Assembly (NCBI GenBank): GCA_031178025.1
Contig: JAPSJU010000120.1
Span: 1 to 6,316 of the forward strand
Direction of reading: 5' to 3'
Source: Agromyces sp.
GTDB lineage: Bacteria; Actinomycetota; Actinomycetes; Actinomycetales; Microbacteriaceae
Length of the DNA: 6,316 nt
Shown here piece by piece: positions 1-6,063 of this stretch. The position numbers were made by a program, and so were the translations under genes. Position 1 is the stretch's first letter; each line of letters starts with the position of its first letter. The notes under the pieces were generated by a model. It searched no databases and was not told the DNA's origin. It was given only the letters and a program-made list of their open reading frames with translations.

Positions 1-43
1 TGCAAACGCATGGAAACACGAGGTATTCCGCCGATCCGGAAAT

Positions 44-1222
44 TCACATGGCGAGGTCGCGTCGCAGGGTGAGCACCCGTTCCACCGCATCGTCGAGACG
101 TTCGGAGCTGATGCGTCCCGATTCCACCGCACCGACGATCGAGGCGACGAGCCCCTCGACCGAGATGCCGAAGTCCGAGGGGTCCGCGGGAAGCACGTAG
201 AGCAGCAGGTCTGCGCCCGCCGCGATCGCTCGGACGGCGTTCTCGCCGGCATCGGCGTACTCGGCCAGCCCGTTGTGCTGGAGCATGAGCATGTCGTCGG
301 TGACCACCACGCCCTCGAAGCGGAGCTCGTCGCGAAGGATGCGGTGCCATTCGGGTGAGAGGGACGCCGGCGCGGGGTCCACGGCCGGGTAGGCCAGGTG
401 GCCGGTCATCACGAGCTCGGCCCCCGCACCGATCCCGGCGGCGAACGGGAGGGCGGCGCTGCCTCGCCATTCGTCGAGCGTGAGCGGCGCTGCCGGCACG
501 CTCGAGTGCGAGTCGCCGGGCGCGGCTCCGTGTCCGGGGAAGTGCTTGATGGTACTCGCGACGGTGCCGCGCTCGCCGGTGACGGCGGCTGCCACTCGCT
601 CCGCAGCGCCGGCCGGGTCGGTTCCCAGTACACGGCCGAAGATGAAGGAGGCGGGGTCCGCCGTGACATCCGCCACGATGCCGAAGTTCACGGTGACGCC
701 GACGTCGGAGAGCGTGCCTGCTCGCGCCGCGAACGCCTCCTGCGACGCCGCGGGAGCTGCAGCGCGGAGGGACCCCGCGCTCGCCGCGGTGTCCCACGGG
801 AGTCGCTGCACCTCACCGCCCTCCTCGTCGATGCCGATCAGCACCGGCGTCTCCAGATCGGCCTGCACCGCAGTCGTGAGCGCAGCGAGCCCGGCCGCAT
901 CCGACGGCACGTTGTCGCCCATGAGGATGAGCCCGGAGACTCCCGCCTCGACGAATGCGCGAAGCGGCGCCGGGTCGGTCCCCGGCGCGTGCAGCATGAG
1001 GAGCGATGCCGCCTTCTGCGCCGGGGTGAGCTGCGACATCCGCGCATCGACCCACTCGCCGACCGGGTCGACCGGGGGCGCCGGCGTCGACGGCCGCGCG
1101 TCCGCCGTCGGAGCGGGAGCCCGCGTCGACGGGATCGCCGCGCTCGTCGGAGCACACGCCGTCATGCCGACGAGCACCACCGCGAGGATGCACGGGAGTG
1201 CGCGGGTTCGCTTCGCACGCAT
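44..1222 (-). CDS. nagZ: Glycoside hydrolase family 3 lipoprotein, NagZ-type beta-N-acetylglucosaminidase
   Basis: The predicted 392-residue protein should remove non-reducing GlcNAc from peptidoglycan fragments outside the membrane. It opens with a basic n-region and a hydrophobic stretch ending in MTAC, a near-standard lipobox with the lipidated Cys at about residue 23. A Pro/Ala/Thr-rich linker follows (about 24-55). The GH3 N-terminal barrel shows IDEEGG (131-136), KHFPGHG (226-232), the DSH dyad (Asp237, His239) that acts as acid/base in NagZ enzymes, and TDDM (308-311), whose first Asp is the expected nucleophile. The length fits a single-domain GH3 enzyme plus signal and linker. I chose the ATG at 1222 because it begins the signal peptide; the frame stays open to 1393 but that extension is Arg-rich and overlaps the divergent gene. 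Some actinobacterial relatives act as phosphorylases (Nag3 of Cellulomonas), so hydrolysis is not certain. The gene is transcribed away from a secreted transglycosylase-like gene. Confidence 0.92.
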   Translation of the reverse strand: MRAKRTRALPCILAVVLVGMTACAPTSAAIPSTRAPAPTADARPSTPAPPVDPVGEWVDARMSQLTPAQKAASLLMLHAPGTDPAPLRAFVEAGVSGLILMGDNVPSDAAGLAALTTAVQADLETPVLIGIDEEGGEVQRLPWDTAASAGSLRAAAPAASQEAFAARAGTLSDVGVTVNFGIVADVTADPASFIFGRVLGTDPAGAAERVAAAVTGERGTVASTIKHFPGHGAAPGDSHSSVPAAPLTLDEWRGSAALPFAAGIGAGAELVMTGHLAYPAVDPAPASLSPEWHRILRDELRFEGVVVTDDMLMLQHNGLAEYADAGENAVRAIAAGADLLLYVLPADPSDFGISVEGLVASIVGAVESGRISSERLDDAVERVLTLRRDLAM

Positions 1223-1229
1223 CCGGGAA

Positions 1230-1235
1230 AGTGTA
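1230..1235 (-). promoter_or_regulatory. Candidate -10 box (TACACT) for the NagZ-type gene, leaderless
   Basis: On the minus strand TACACT matches the actinobacterial TANNNT -10 pattern and lies seven bases before the ATG at 1222. Transcription would then start at or next to the A of the ATG, giving a leaderless mRNA. In agreement, there is no Shine-Dalgarno-like purine run before this start (the seven bases are TTCCCGG). I see no good -35 box. Confidence 0.5.
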
Positions 1236-1273
1236 CGCTGCGTGTCCGGACGCCCGCCGAGAACGCCCATGGG

Positions 1274-1279
1274 TAGACT
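1274..1279 (+). promoter_or_regulatory. Candidate -10 box (TAGACT) for the transglycosylase-like gene
   Basis: TAGACT fits the TANNNT -10 consensus and lies 24 bases before the GTG start at 1304, leaving room for a short leader with a strong ribosome binding site. No convincing -35 hexamer is seen 16-18 bases upstream. A second possible plus-strand -10, TACGCT at 1234-1239, overlaps the minus-strand -10 of the NagZ-type gene. Confidence 0.45.
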
Positions 1280-1290
1280 CGCGGGCCTCG

Positions 1291-1295
1291 GGAGG
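1291..1295 (+). promoter_or_regulatory. Ribosome binding site GGAGG deciding the GTG start at 1304
   Basis: GGAGG, inside a longer run of G, ends eight bases before GTG 1304. It supports that start over the ATG at 1343, which would remove the basic n-region of the signal peptide. Confidence 0.75.
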
Positions 1296-1303
1296 GGGGT
1301 GCT

Positions 1304-2461
1304 GTGCCAGCCGGCCTTCGAAGGATCGCCATCGCGGCGACGATGATCGCCGCCGTCGTCGGCATGGCGGCGGCGCCGTCGACGACCTCCCACGCCGAGG
1401 AGTATCCGAGCTGGGATGAAGTCGTCGCCGCGAAGTCCGACGTCGCCACTCGGGAGGCGGAGGCCGCGCGCATCATGGGATTCGTCGAGGAGCTCGAGGC
1501 CGAGGCAGGACGCCTCGGAGACGCTGCCGTCGCGACCGCCGCCGCCTCCTCAGCGGCCGAGGCGGCGCGGGCGGTCGCTGCAGAACGGGCCGGCACGCTC
1601 GCCGCCGCCGCCGAGGAGGCGGCACGCACCGCGTCCGCCTCGTCCGCCCAGTTGGGCCGGGTCGGCGCCGTGCTGGCCCGGTCGGGCGGAGCGGACGTCA
1701 CCCTCCGTCTGCTGTTCGGCGGTGACGAGGACCTGCTCATCGGCCTCTCCCGTGCGGCGCAACTCACGAACGTCTACGGCTCGGTGTCGGCGCGGGCGTC
1801 CGCCGAGCGGGCGGATGCAGCGGCGCTGAGCGCGCAGGCCGACGTCGCCGAGGCGGAGCGAACGCGCTTGGCCGCCCAAGCCGCCGATGCCGCAGACACG
1901 GCGCGTGTCGCGCAGGAGGCGGCGGAGGCGAAGATCGCGGAACAGCGCTCGAGCCTCGATACCCTCTATGCGCAACTCGCGAGCCTGCGAGACAGGTCCG
2001 TCGATCTCGAGCGCCGGTTCCGGATCGGCGAGGAGGCGGCGCGCGAGCAGGCGGCACGCGAGCAGGCGGCACGCGAGCAGGCAGCGCGCGAGCAGGCAGC
2101 GCGCGAGGCGGCGGCCGGCGCGGGCGGTGGCGCTCCCCCACCCGGCGTCGTCGTGGATCGGGCCGCCGCGAAGTCCTATGCGGCGAGCGTCCTGTCGGCA
2201 TACGGCTGGGGCGGGGAGCAGTTCCGCTGCCTCGACCTGCTCTGGACGCGCGAGTCCGGCTGGCGCGCCGATGCCTACAACGCCTCGAGCGGTGCGTACG
2301 GCATCCCGCAATCCCTTCCCGGCAGCAAGATGGCCGCCGCGGGCGCCGACTGGCGCACGAACGCGGCGACGCAGATCAACTGGGGACTGTCGTACATCTC
2401 GGGTCGGTACGGGTCCCCGTGCGCCGCATGGGCGCATTCCGAGGCCGTCAACTGGTACTGA
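1304..2461 (+). CDS. Secreted coiled-coil protein with C-terminal lytic-transglycosylase-like domain
   Basis: The 385-residue predicted protein is probably a cell-wall hydrolase acting on glycan strands. It starts with a Sec signal peptide: basic n-region, hydrophobic core at about 8-24, and likely cleavage after SHA at residue 31. Residues about 35-270 are rich in Ala, Glu and Arg and look like long coiled coils. They are interrupted near 128-160 by a non-helical-looking segment (LRLLFGGDEDLLIGLSRAAQL) like that in PcsB/RipA-type coiled-coil hydrolases. Five AAREQ-type repeats (245-269) lead into a Gly/Pro linker (271-281). Residues about 290-385 form a transglycosylase-like domain with the probable catalytic Glu317 in RESGW, then SSGAYGIPQSLPGSKM and a terminal NWY, typical of an actinobacterial secreted family. 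Cys309 and Cys373 could form a disulfide. No LysM or SPOR domain is visible. It overlaps the next gene by one base. Enzymatic activity is inferred. Confidence 0.88.
   Translation: MPAGLRRIAIAATMIAAVVGMAAAPSTTSHAEEYPSWDEVVAAKSDVATREAEAARIMGFVEELEAEAGRLGDAAVATAAASSAAEAARAVAAERAGTLAAAAEEAARTASASSAQLGRVGAVLARSGGADVTLRLLFGGDEDLLIGLSRAAQLTNVYGSVSARASAERADAAALSAQADVAEAERTRLAAQAADAADTARVAQEAAEAKIAEQRSSLDTLYAQLASLRDRSVDLERRFRIGEEAAREQAAREQAAREQAAREQAAREAAAGAGGGAPPPGVVVDRAAAKSYAASVLSAYGWGGEQFRCLDLLWTRESGWRADAYNASSGAYGIPQSLPGSKMAAAGADWRTNAATQINWGLSYISGRYGSPCAAWAHSEAVNWY
2036..2110 (+). repeat. Five tandem 15-bp units encoding AAREQ, within the coiled-coil gene
   Basis: Four units read GCGGC/GCAGC followed by (A/G)CGCGAGCAG, at 2036-2050, 2051-2065, 2066-2080 and 2081-2095. 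A fifth, degenerate unit at 2096-2110 ends AAREA. Units two and three are identical. The 15-bp period keeps frame, so copy number can change by slippage without breaking the gene. The peptide should extend a charged helix just before the flexible linker. Confidence 0.9.
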
Positions 2462-3291
2462 TGGCCCAGCACGACGAGGATCGGAGGCACTTCAGCCGGC
2501 ACGCGGCGGAGGGGGTGCTGCTCCTGGGCGGCGCGGCCGCCATCCTGCTCCAGCTCGCCGATCCGCGGGTCGCGCGGGGCGTCGCCCGGCACAGCGGCTT
2601 CCGCGATCGACCGCTCGACCGCTTGATCGGCACGGTGGACTACCTCTACGCCGTCGGGTTCGGTGACGCGCAGCTGACCTCCGCCGCCGTGCGAGCCGTC
2701 AACCTCGCCCACCGCCCGGTCCATGGCAGGACGGACGCGGATGGTCCGGCATACGACGCATCCGACCCGGATGCGCAGCGCTGGGTGGCGTCGACGATGC
2801 TCGCCGTCGCCCTCGAGTTGCACGAGCGCCTCTGGGGGAAGCTCGACGATGCGACGGCCGACGCGATCGTGCGTGGCTACGCACCGCTCGGAACGCGACT
2901 GCAGGCGTCACCCGCGGGATGGCCCACGACCCGCGCGCAGTTCGAGGCGTGGTGGGACGAACGTCTCGCCACCGCGCACGTCGGGGACGACGCGCGACTC
3001 GTCGCCCGCACGCTGCTGTCCGGCGCATCCGCCCTGCCGCGCGGCATCCGATGGCTGCTGCCCCCCGTGCGGCTCATCACCGCGGCACTCCTGCCGGAAC
3101 CCGTGCGGACCGCGTACGGATTCCGGTGGACCCCCCGTGCCGAACGCGCAGCGGAGGCCTGGCTCGCCGGTCTCGCCATCGTCTGGCCACTGCTGCCACG
3201 CTTCGTCCGTCACGCCCCGATGCGCGCATCCCTCCGACGCGCGCGGCGCCGCAGCCGGTACGCTGGGCATGAACCGCGAGGACGACGATGA
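2461..3291 (+). CDS. DUF2236 / mpaB-type oxygenase family protein
   Basis: The 276-residue protein matches the family named for fungal MpaB and the rubber oxygenases (Lcp), whose studied members are heme b oxygenases cleaving C=C bonds. Family-like parts are the EGVLLLGGAAAILLQLADPRV start (17-37), FRDRPLDRLIGTVDYLYAVGFG (47-68), AHRPVHG (83-89), GPAYDASDPDAQRWVA (95-110), the ELHERLWG helix (119-126) and the GTRLQ..P..WP stretch (144-155). Two hydrophobic stretches (17-33 and 234-247) suggest a helical, perhaps membrane-associated protein; the tail (from 257) is very Arg-rich. There is no signal peptide, so it is probably cytoplasmic. The position that is His in many relatives (WVH) is Ala110 here. 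I chose ATG 2461 because it overlaps the preceding stop as TGATG; earlier in-frame ATGs at 2419 and 2428 lie inside the upstream gene. No good Shine-Dalgarno is present, so translational coupling is likely. The substrate is unknown. Confidence 0.82.
   Translation: MAQHDEDRRHFSRHAAEGVLLLGGAAAILLQLADPRVARGVARHSGFRDRPLDRLIGTVDYLYAVGFGDAQLTSAAVRAVNLAHRPVHGRTDADGPAYDASDPDAQRWVASTMLAVALELHERLWGKLDDATADAIVRGYAPLGTRLQASPAGWPTTRAQFEAWWDERLATAHVGDDARLVARTLLSGASALPRGIRWLLPPVRLITAALLPEPVRTAYGFRWTPRAERAAEAWLAGLAIVWPLLPRFVRHAPMRASLRRARRRSRYAGHEPRGRR
3259..3264 (+). promoter_or_regulatory. Candidate internal -10 box (TACGCT) before the Lrp-type gene
   Basis: TACGCT lies inside the 3' end of the oxygenase-family gene, 23 bases before the ATG at 3288, with a GAGGA ribosome binding site in between. 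It could give the regulator its own promoter apart from read-through. No clear -35 box is seen, and TANNNT hexamers occur by chance, so this is tentative. Confidence 0.35.
3278..3282 (+). promoter_or_regulatory. Ribosome binding site GAGGA for the Lrp-type gene
   Basis: GAGGA ends five bases before ATG 3288, inside the last codons of the preceding gene, and supports that start. Confidence 0.6.
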
Positions 3292-3782
3292 CCCAGCAGA
3301 CACCGCATCGCAGCGAGGCGCTCGACAGCATCGATCGGCGCATCGTCGCCGAGCTGAGCCGTGACGGACGGCTGTCGGTACGCACGCTCGCCGAGCGGGT
3401 GCACATCTCCCGCACCGCCGCGCACAATCGCGTGCAGCAACTGCAGAAGCGCGGGGTCATCACCGGGTTCGGGGCCCAGATCGACCGCAAGGCGATCGGC
3501 CTGCACATCTCGGCACTCGTGGTCGTGCGGATCGGCGACGTCTCCTGGGAGGAGATCGCTGCGAAGCTCGCGAAACTGCCCTTCGTCGAGAAGGTGCAGG
3601 CGGTCTCCGGAGACATCGACATCATCCTCACCGTGAGCGCCCCCGACCACGAGCAGCTGAGCCAGGCGATCCTGCGCGACATCCACGACATGCCGGGCGT
3701 CATCTCCACGCGATCCCACCTGATCCTCGCCGAACTCGAGGGTCGGCCGCCTGCGCAGAGCCTGGACATCTGGCGCAGCTGA
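3288..3782 (+). CDS. Lrp/AsnC-family transcriptional regulator, BkdR-like by position
   Basis: The 164-residue protein has the two Lrp/AsnC domains. The N-terminal winged helix-turn-helix (about 11-60) contains LDSIDRRIVAELSRDGRLSVRTLA, a recognition helix around SRTAAHNRVQQL (41-52) and the wing GVITGFGAQID (56-66). The C-terminal ligand-sensing and oligomerising RAM domain (about 70-150) has LHISALVVVRIG, the VEKVQAVSGDIDIILTV strand-turn containing the conserved Gly-Asp, and a last strand before the C-terminus. Such proteins usually form octamers or dimers that sense amino acids. It overlaps the upstream gene as ATGA and lies 107 bases before a 2-oxoacid dehydrogenase operon in the same direction, the arrangement of BkdR-type activators in other bacteria. 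Control of that operon by branched-chain amino acids or keto acids is therefore a reasonable inference, not shown by the sequence. Its length is normal for the family. Confidence 0.93.
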   Translation: MTQQTPHRSEALDSIDRRIVAELSRDGRLSVRTLAERVHISRTAAHNRVQQLQKRGVITGFGAQIDRKAIGLHISALVVVRIGDVSWEEIAAKLAKLPFVEKVQAVSGDIDIILTVSAPDHEQLSQAILRDIHDMPGVISTRSHLILAELEGRPPAQSLDIWRS

Positions 3783-3796
3783 CGCCCCAGCGACGG

Positions 3797-3834
3797 ACGA
3801 ACGGCAACGGATCGGCACACGCAGTGCCGTTCGT
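3797..3834. promoter_or_regulatory. Inverted repeat between the regulator and bkdA: candidate operator, or weak terminator
   Basis: Perfect 10-base arms ACGAACGGCA (3797-3806) and TGCCGTTCGT (3825-3834) flank an 18-base spacer. The repeat starts 15 bases after the regulator stop and ends 55 bases before the bkdA ATG. The arm centres are 28 bases apart, not an exact number of helical turns. No run of T follows the right arm, so an intrinsic terminator is less likely. Position and symmetry suit a dimer-binding site for the adjacent Lrp-type protein, but which protein binds is inference. Confidence 0.5.
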
Positions 3835-3877
3835 TCACGCTTCCCGGCCACGCCCTGCGCGCCCGTGGAAACTGGCG

Positions 3878-3883
3878 CACGAT
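3878..3883 (+). promoter_or_regulatory. Weak candidate -10 box (CACGAT) for the bkd operon
   Basis: CACGAT lies six bases before ATG 3890, a spacing that would give a leaderless mRNA, and there is no Shine-Dalgarno sequence before this ATG. The hexamer departs from TANNNT at its first base and no -35 is evident, so the call rests mainly on position. Confidence 0.25.
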
Positions 3884-3889
3884 GGCTTC

Positions 3890-5032
3890 ATGAGCCTCAA
3901 CGTCGAGCATCAGCCCACCCGCGCACTCCCGTCGGAGAAGCCCATCCGGCTCCTCGACAACGCGGGACATGCGGTGCGCGGCGCTGCGGCAGGCGGCTTC
4001 GAGCTTCCCGCGCTCGACGTCCTGCTGGAGCTGTACCGGCGGATGGTCGTCGCCAGGCGATTCGACGTGCAGGTGACGGCGCTCACCAAGCAGGGTCGCC
4101 TCGCGACCTACCCCTCCGCGTACGGGCAGGAGGCGTGCGAGATCGGCGCCGTCTCCGCCATCGAGGCGCACGACTGGTTCTTCCCCACCTACCGCGACAG
4201 CATCGCGCTGCTCACGCGCGGGATCCGACCAGGCGACATCCTCGCGTCGTTCCGCGGTGACTGGCACAACGGCTACGACCAGCACGCGCATCGCTGCGCA
4301 TCGCAGGCGACGCCGCTCGCCACGCAGGCACTGCACGCGGTCGGGCTGGCACACGCGGCCCGCCTGCGGAACGATCCGCTCGTCACGCTCACCTACCTCG
4401 GTGACGGGGCCACGAGCGAGGGCGACGCGCACGAGGCCTTCAACTTCGCAGCGGTGTGGCAGACGCCGACCGTCTTCCTGATCCAGAACAACCAGTTCGC
4501 CATCTCGACGCCGATCGCGCGGCAGTCTCGCGCCGCGACGCTCGCCGACAAGGCCGTCGGGTACGGAATGCCGGGCTACCATGTCGACGGCAACGACGTC
4601 GCGGCGATGTACGCGGTCACCCGCGCCGCCGTGGAGCGGGCACGGGCCGGGGGCGGACCCACCCTGATCGAGGGACTCACCTACCGAGTCGAGGCCCACA
4701 CGAACTCCGACGACCCGACCCGCTACCGCCAGGCACGAGACGTCGAGCACTGGAAGCGCCGCGACCCCATCGAGCGCCTCGAGAAGTACCTGGTCTCGGA
4801 GGGGGCGCTGGCCGACGAGATGCGCGCGGAGATCGCGGATGCCGCAGAGTCGGTCGCGGAGCACACGCGCGACGTCATGACGGCCGACGCCGAGCTCGAC
4901 CCGCTCGAGCTCTTCGATCACGTCTACTCGCGGCCGAGGGCGGCGCTCCTCGAGCAGCGGGCACGCCTCGAAGCCGAGCTCGCGGACACCGCGGAGCTCC
5001 ACTCCGCCGGCCCGGCAGGAGCCGCCAGGTGA
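3890..5032 (+). CDS. bkdA: 2-oxoacid dehydrogenase E1 alpha subunit, probably branched-chain type
   Basis: This 380-residue protein is the alpha half of the thiamine-diphosphate E1 enzyme that decarboxylates 2-oxoacids and passes the acyl group to E2 lipoate. Visible family features are the RRMVVARRFD helix (50-59), the YPSAYGQEACEIGAV segment (74-88), FFPTYRDS (97-104), the ThDP/Mg motif from GDGATSEGD (171-179) to the paired Asn200-Asn201, and the loop RVEAHTNSDDPTRYR (266-280) that shapes the active site and corresponds to the regulatory loop of animal E1 alpha. The C-terminus is the usual Glu/Asp-rich helix. ATG 3890 gives the normal family N-terminus; the frame is open from GTG 3824, but that extension overlaps the inverted repeat and lacks a ribosome binding site. 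It overlaps E1 beta by four bases (GTGA). A two-subunit E1 next to an Lrp-type regulator argues for branched-chain keto acids, but substrate cannot be read with certainty and a PDH or acetoin role remains possible. Confidence 0.92.
   Translation: MSLNVEHQPTRALPSEKPIRLLDNAGHAVRGAAAGGFELPALDVLLELYRRMVVARRFDVQVTALTKQGRLATYPSAYGQEACEIGAVSAIEAHDWFFPTYRDSIALLTRGIRPGDILASFRGDWHNGYDQHAHRCASQATPLATQALHAVGLAHAARLRNDPLVTLTYLGDGATSEGDAHEAFNFAAVWQTPTVFLIQNNQFAISTPIARQSRAATLADKAVGYGMPGYHVDGNDVAAMYAVTRAAVERARAGGGPTLIEGLTYRVEAHTNSDDPTRYRQARDVEHWKRRDPIERLEKYLVSEGALADEMRAEIADAAESVAEHTRDVMTADAELDPLELFDHVYSRPRAALLEQRARLEAELADTAELHSAGPAGAAR
5017..5021 (+). promoter_or_regulatory. Ribosome binding site AGGAG deciding the GTG start at 5029
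   Basis: AGGAG ends seven bases before GTG 5029 and lies in the last codons of E1 alpha. It favours this start over the in-frame ATG at 5095, which has no comparable site. Confidence 0.7.
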
Positions 5033-6063
5033 CCACGACGACGACCCCCACGGAACATCCCGGTGCCACGGCCGCGGGCGCCGCACCGGTGACCATGGCG
5101 GGCGCGTTGAACGCGGCCCTCCGCGACGCCATGGAAGCGGATGATCGCGTGGTCGTCTACGGCGAGGATGTCGGCCCGCTCGGCGGTGTCTTCCGGGTCA
5201 CCGATGGACTGCAGGCGCAGTTCGGCGATCGACGCATCTGGGATTCGCCGCTCGCGGAGTCGGGCATCGTCGGCACGGCCATCGGCATGGCGATGTACGG
5301 CATGCGCCCGGTCGTCGAGATGCAGTTCGACGCCTTCAGTTACCCGGCCTTCGAGCAGATGGTCTCGCACGTGGCGAAGATGCGGAACCGGACGAAGGGC
5401 CGCCTGACGCTTCCGATGGTCGTCCGCATCCCCTGCGCCGGCGCGATCGGCGGCGTCGAGCACCACTCCGACTCCTCCGAGGCGTACTGGACCGCGACAC
5501 CCGGACTCACGGTCGTGATGCCGTCGAACCCGGCCGACGCCTACTCCATGCTGCGCGAGGCGATCGAGAGCGACGACCCCGTGGTGTTCATGGAGCCGAA
5601 GAGCCGGTACTGGTCGAAGGCCGAGCTCGCACTGCCGGTCAGGACGGCGGCGATGGATCGCGCCGTGGTCGTCCGCGAGGGCAGCGACGTGACCCTGCTC
5701 TCCTACGGTCCCACGGTCCGCACGGCGCTCGAAGCCGCCGATGCGGCGGCCGCCGAGGATCTCTCGATCGAGGTCGTGGACCTGCGGAGCCTGTCGCCGT
5801 TCGATGACGACACGGTTTCCGCATCGGTGCGCAAGACCTCCCGGGCGGCCGTCATCCACGAGGCGGCGCAGTTCGGTGGCTACGGCGCGGAAGTCGCCGC
5901 CAGGGTGACCGAGCGCAACTTCTTCCACCTGGCGGCACCGGTGCTCCGGATCACCGGCTTCGACATCCCCTATCCCTCGCCGAAGCTCGAGGAGCACCAC
6001 CTGCCGACCGCCGACCGCGTGCTCGCCGCGCTCGACACGTGGGAGTGGGAGGACCGGTCGTGA
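5029..6063 (+). CDS. bkdB: 2-oxoacid dehydrogenase E1 beta subunit, probably branched-chain type
   Basis: This 344-residue protein is the beta partner of the preceding gene product in an alpha2beta2 E1. It has a loose Thr/Ala-rich leader (1-20), then TMAGALNAALRDAM (22-35), VVVYGEDVG (41-49) whose Glu46 is the expected ThDP-activating Glu, FGDRRIWDSPLAESGIVG (65-82), and MQFDAFSYPAFEQMVSHVAKMR (98-119). The active-site segment GVEHHSDSSEA (142-152) has His146 at the place of the conserved catalytic His of HSQSPEA in other E1 beta chains; Asp148 and Ser150 replace Gln and Pro. The C-terminal transketolase domain (about 205-330) shows VTLLSYGPTV, EVVDLRSLSPFDDDTV and the FDIPYPSPKLEEHHLP end that contacts E2. 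The GTG start overlaps the E1 alpha stop as GTGA and has a good ribosome binding site; ATG 5095 (codon 23) is a shorter alternative. Stop overlaps the E2 start. Confidence 0.93.
   Translation: MTTTTTPTEHPGATAAGAAPVTMAGALNAALRDAMEADDRVVVYGEDVGPLGGVFRVTDGLQAQFGDRRIWDSPLAESGIVGTAIGMAMYGMRPVVEMQFDAFSYPAFEQMVSHVAKMRNRTKGRLTLPMVVRIPCAGAIGGVEHHSDSSEAYWTATPGLTVVMPSNPADAYSMLREAIESDDPVVFMEPKSRYWSKAELALPVRTAAMDRAVVVREGSDVTLLSYGPTVRTALEAADAAAAEDLSIEVVDLRSLSPFDDDTVSASVRKTSRAAVIHEAAQFGGYGAEVAARVTERNFFHLAAPVLRITGFDIPYPSPKLEEHHLPTADRVLAALDTWEWEDRS
6047..6053 (+). promoter_or_regulatory. Ribosome binding site GGGAGGA for the E2 gene
   Basis: GGGAGGA ends six bases before GTG 6060, inside the last codons of E1 beta, and supports a GTG start with a GTGA overlap. 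Confidence 0.7.

Noticed and set aside
26..41. Small hairpin TTCCG/CGGAA just after the NagZ-type stop as a terminator
   Set aside because: The stem is only five base pairs with no T-run on the minus strand, so it is not distinguishable from chance.
1244..1251. 8-base palindrome GTCCGGAC in the divergent promoter region
   Set aside because: Such short palindromes are common in GC-rich DNA and the flanks do not extend the symmetry.
398..1346. Two overlapping plus-strand open frames opposite the NagZ-type gene
   Set aside because: Both are shadows of a clear GH3 gene; their translations are Arg- or Ala/Ser-rich without motifs.
1223..1393. N-terminal extension of the NagZ-type protein to 1393
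   Set aside because: The added 57 residues are Arg-rich, precede a complete lipoprotein signal peptide and overlap the start of the divergent gene.
1550..2437. A 295-codon minus-strand frame opposite the coiled-coil gene
   Set aside because: Low-complexity Arg/Ala/Leu translation, created by the Ala/Glu-rich repeats on the other strand; no family match seen.
3077..5086. A 669-codon open frame on the minus strand across the regulator and E1 alpha genes
   Set aside because: It lies antisense to well-recognised proteins, its translation is Arg/Val-rich with no recognisable domain, and long antisense frames are expected in DNA this GC-rich.
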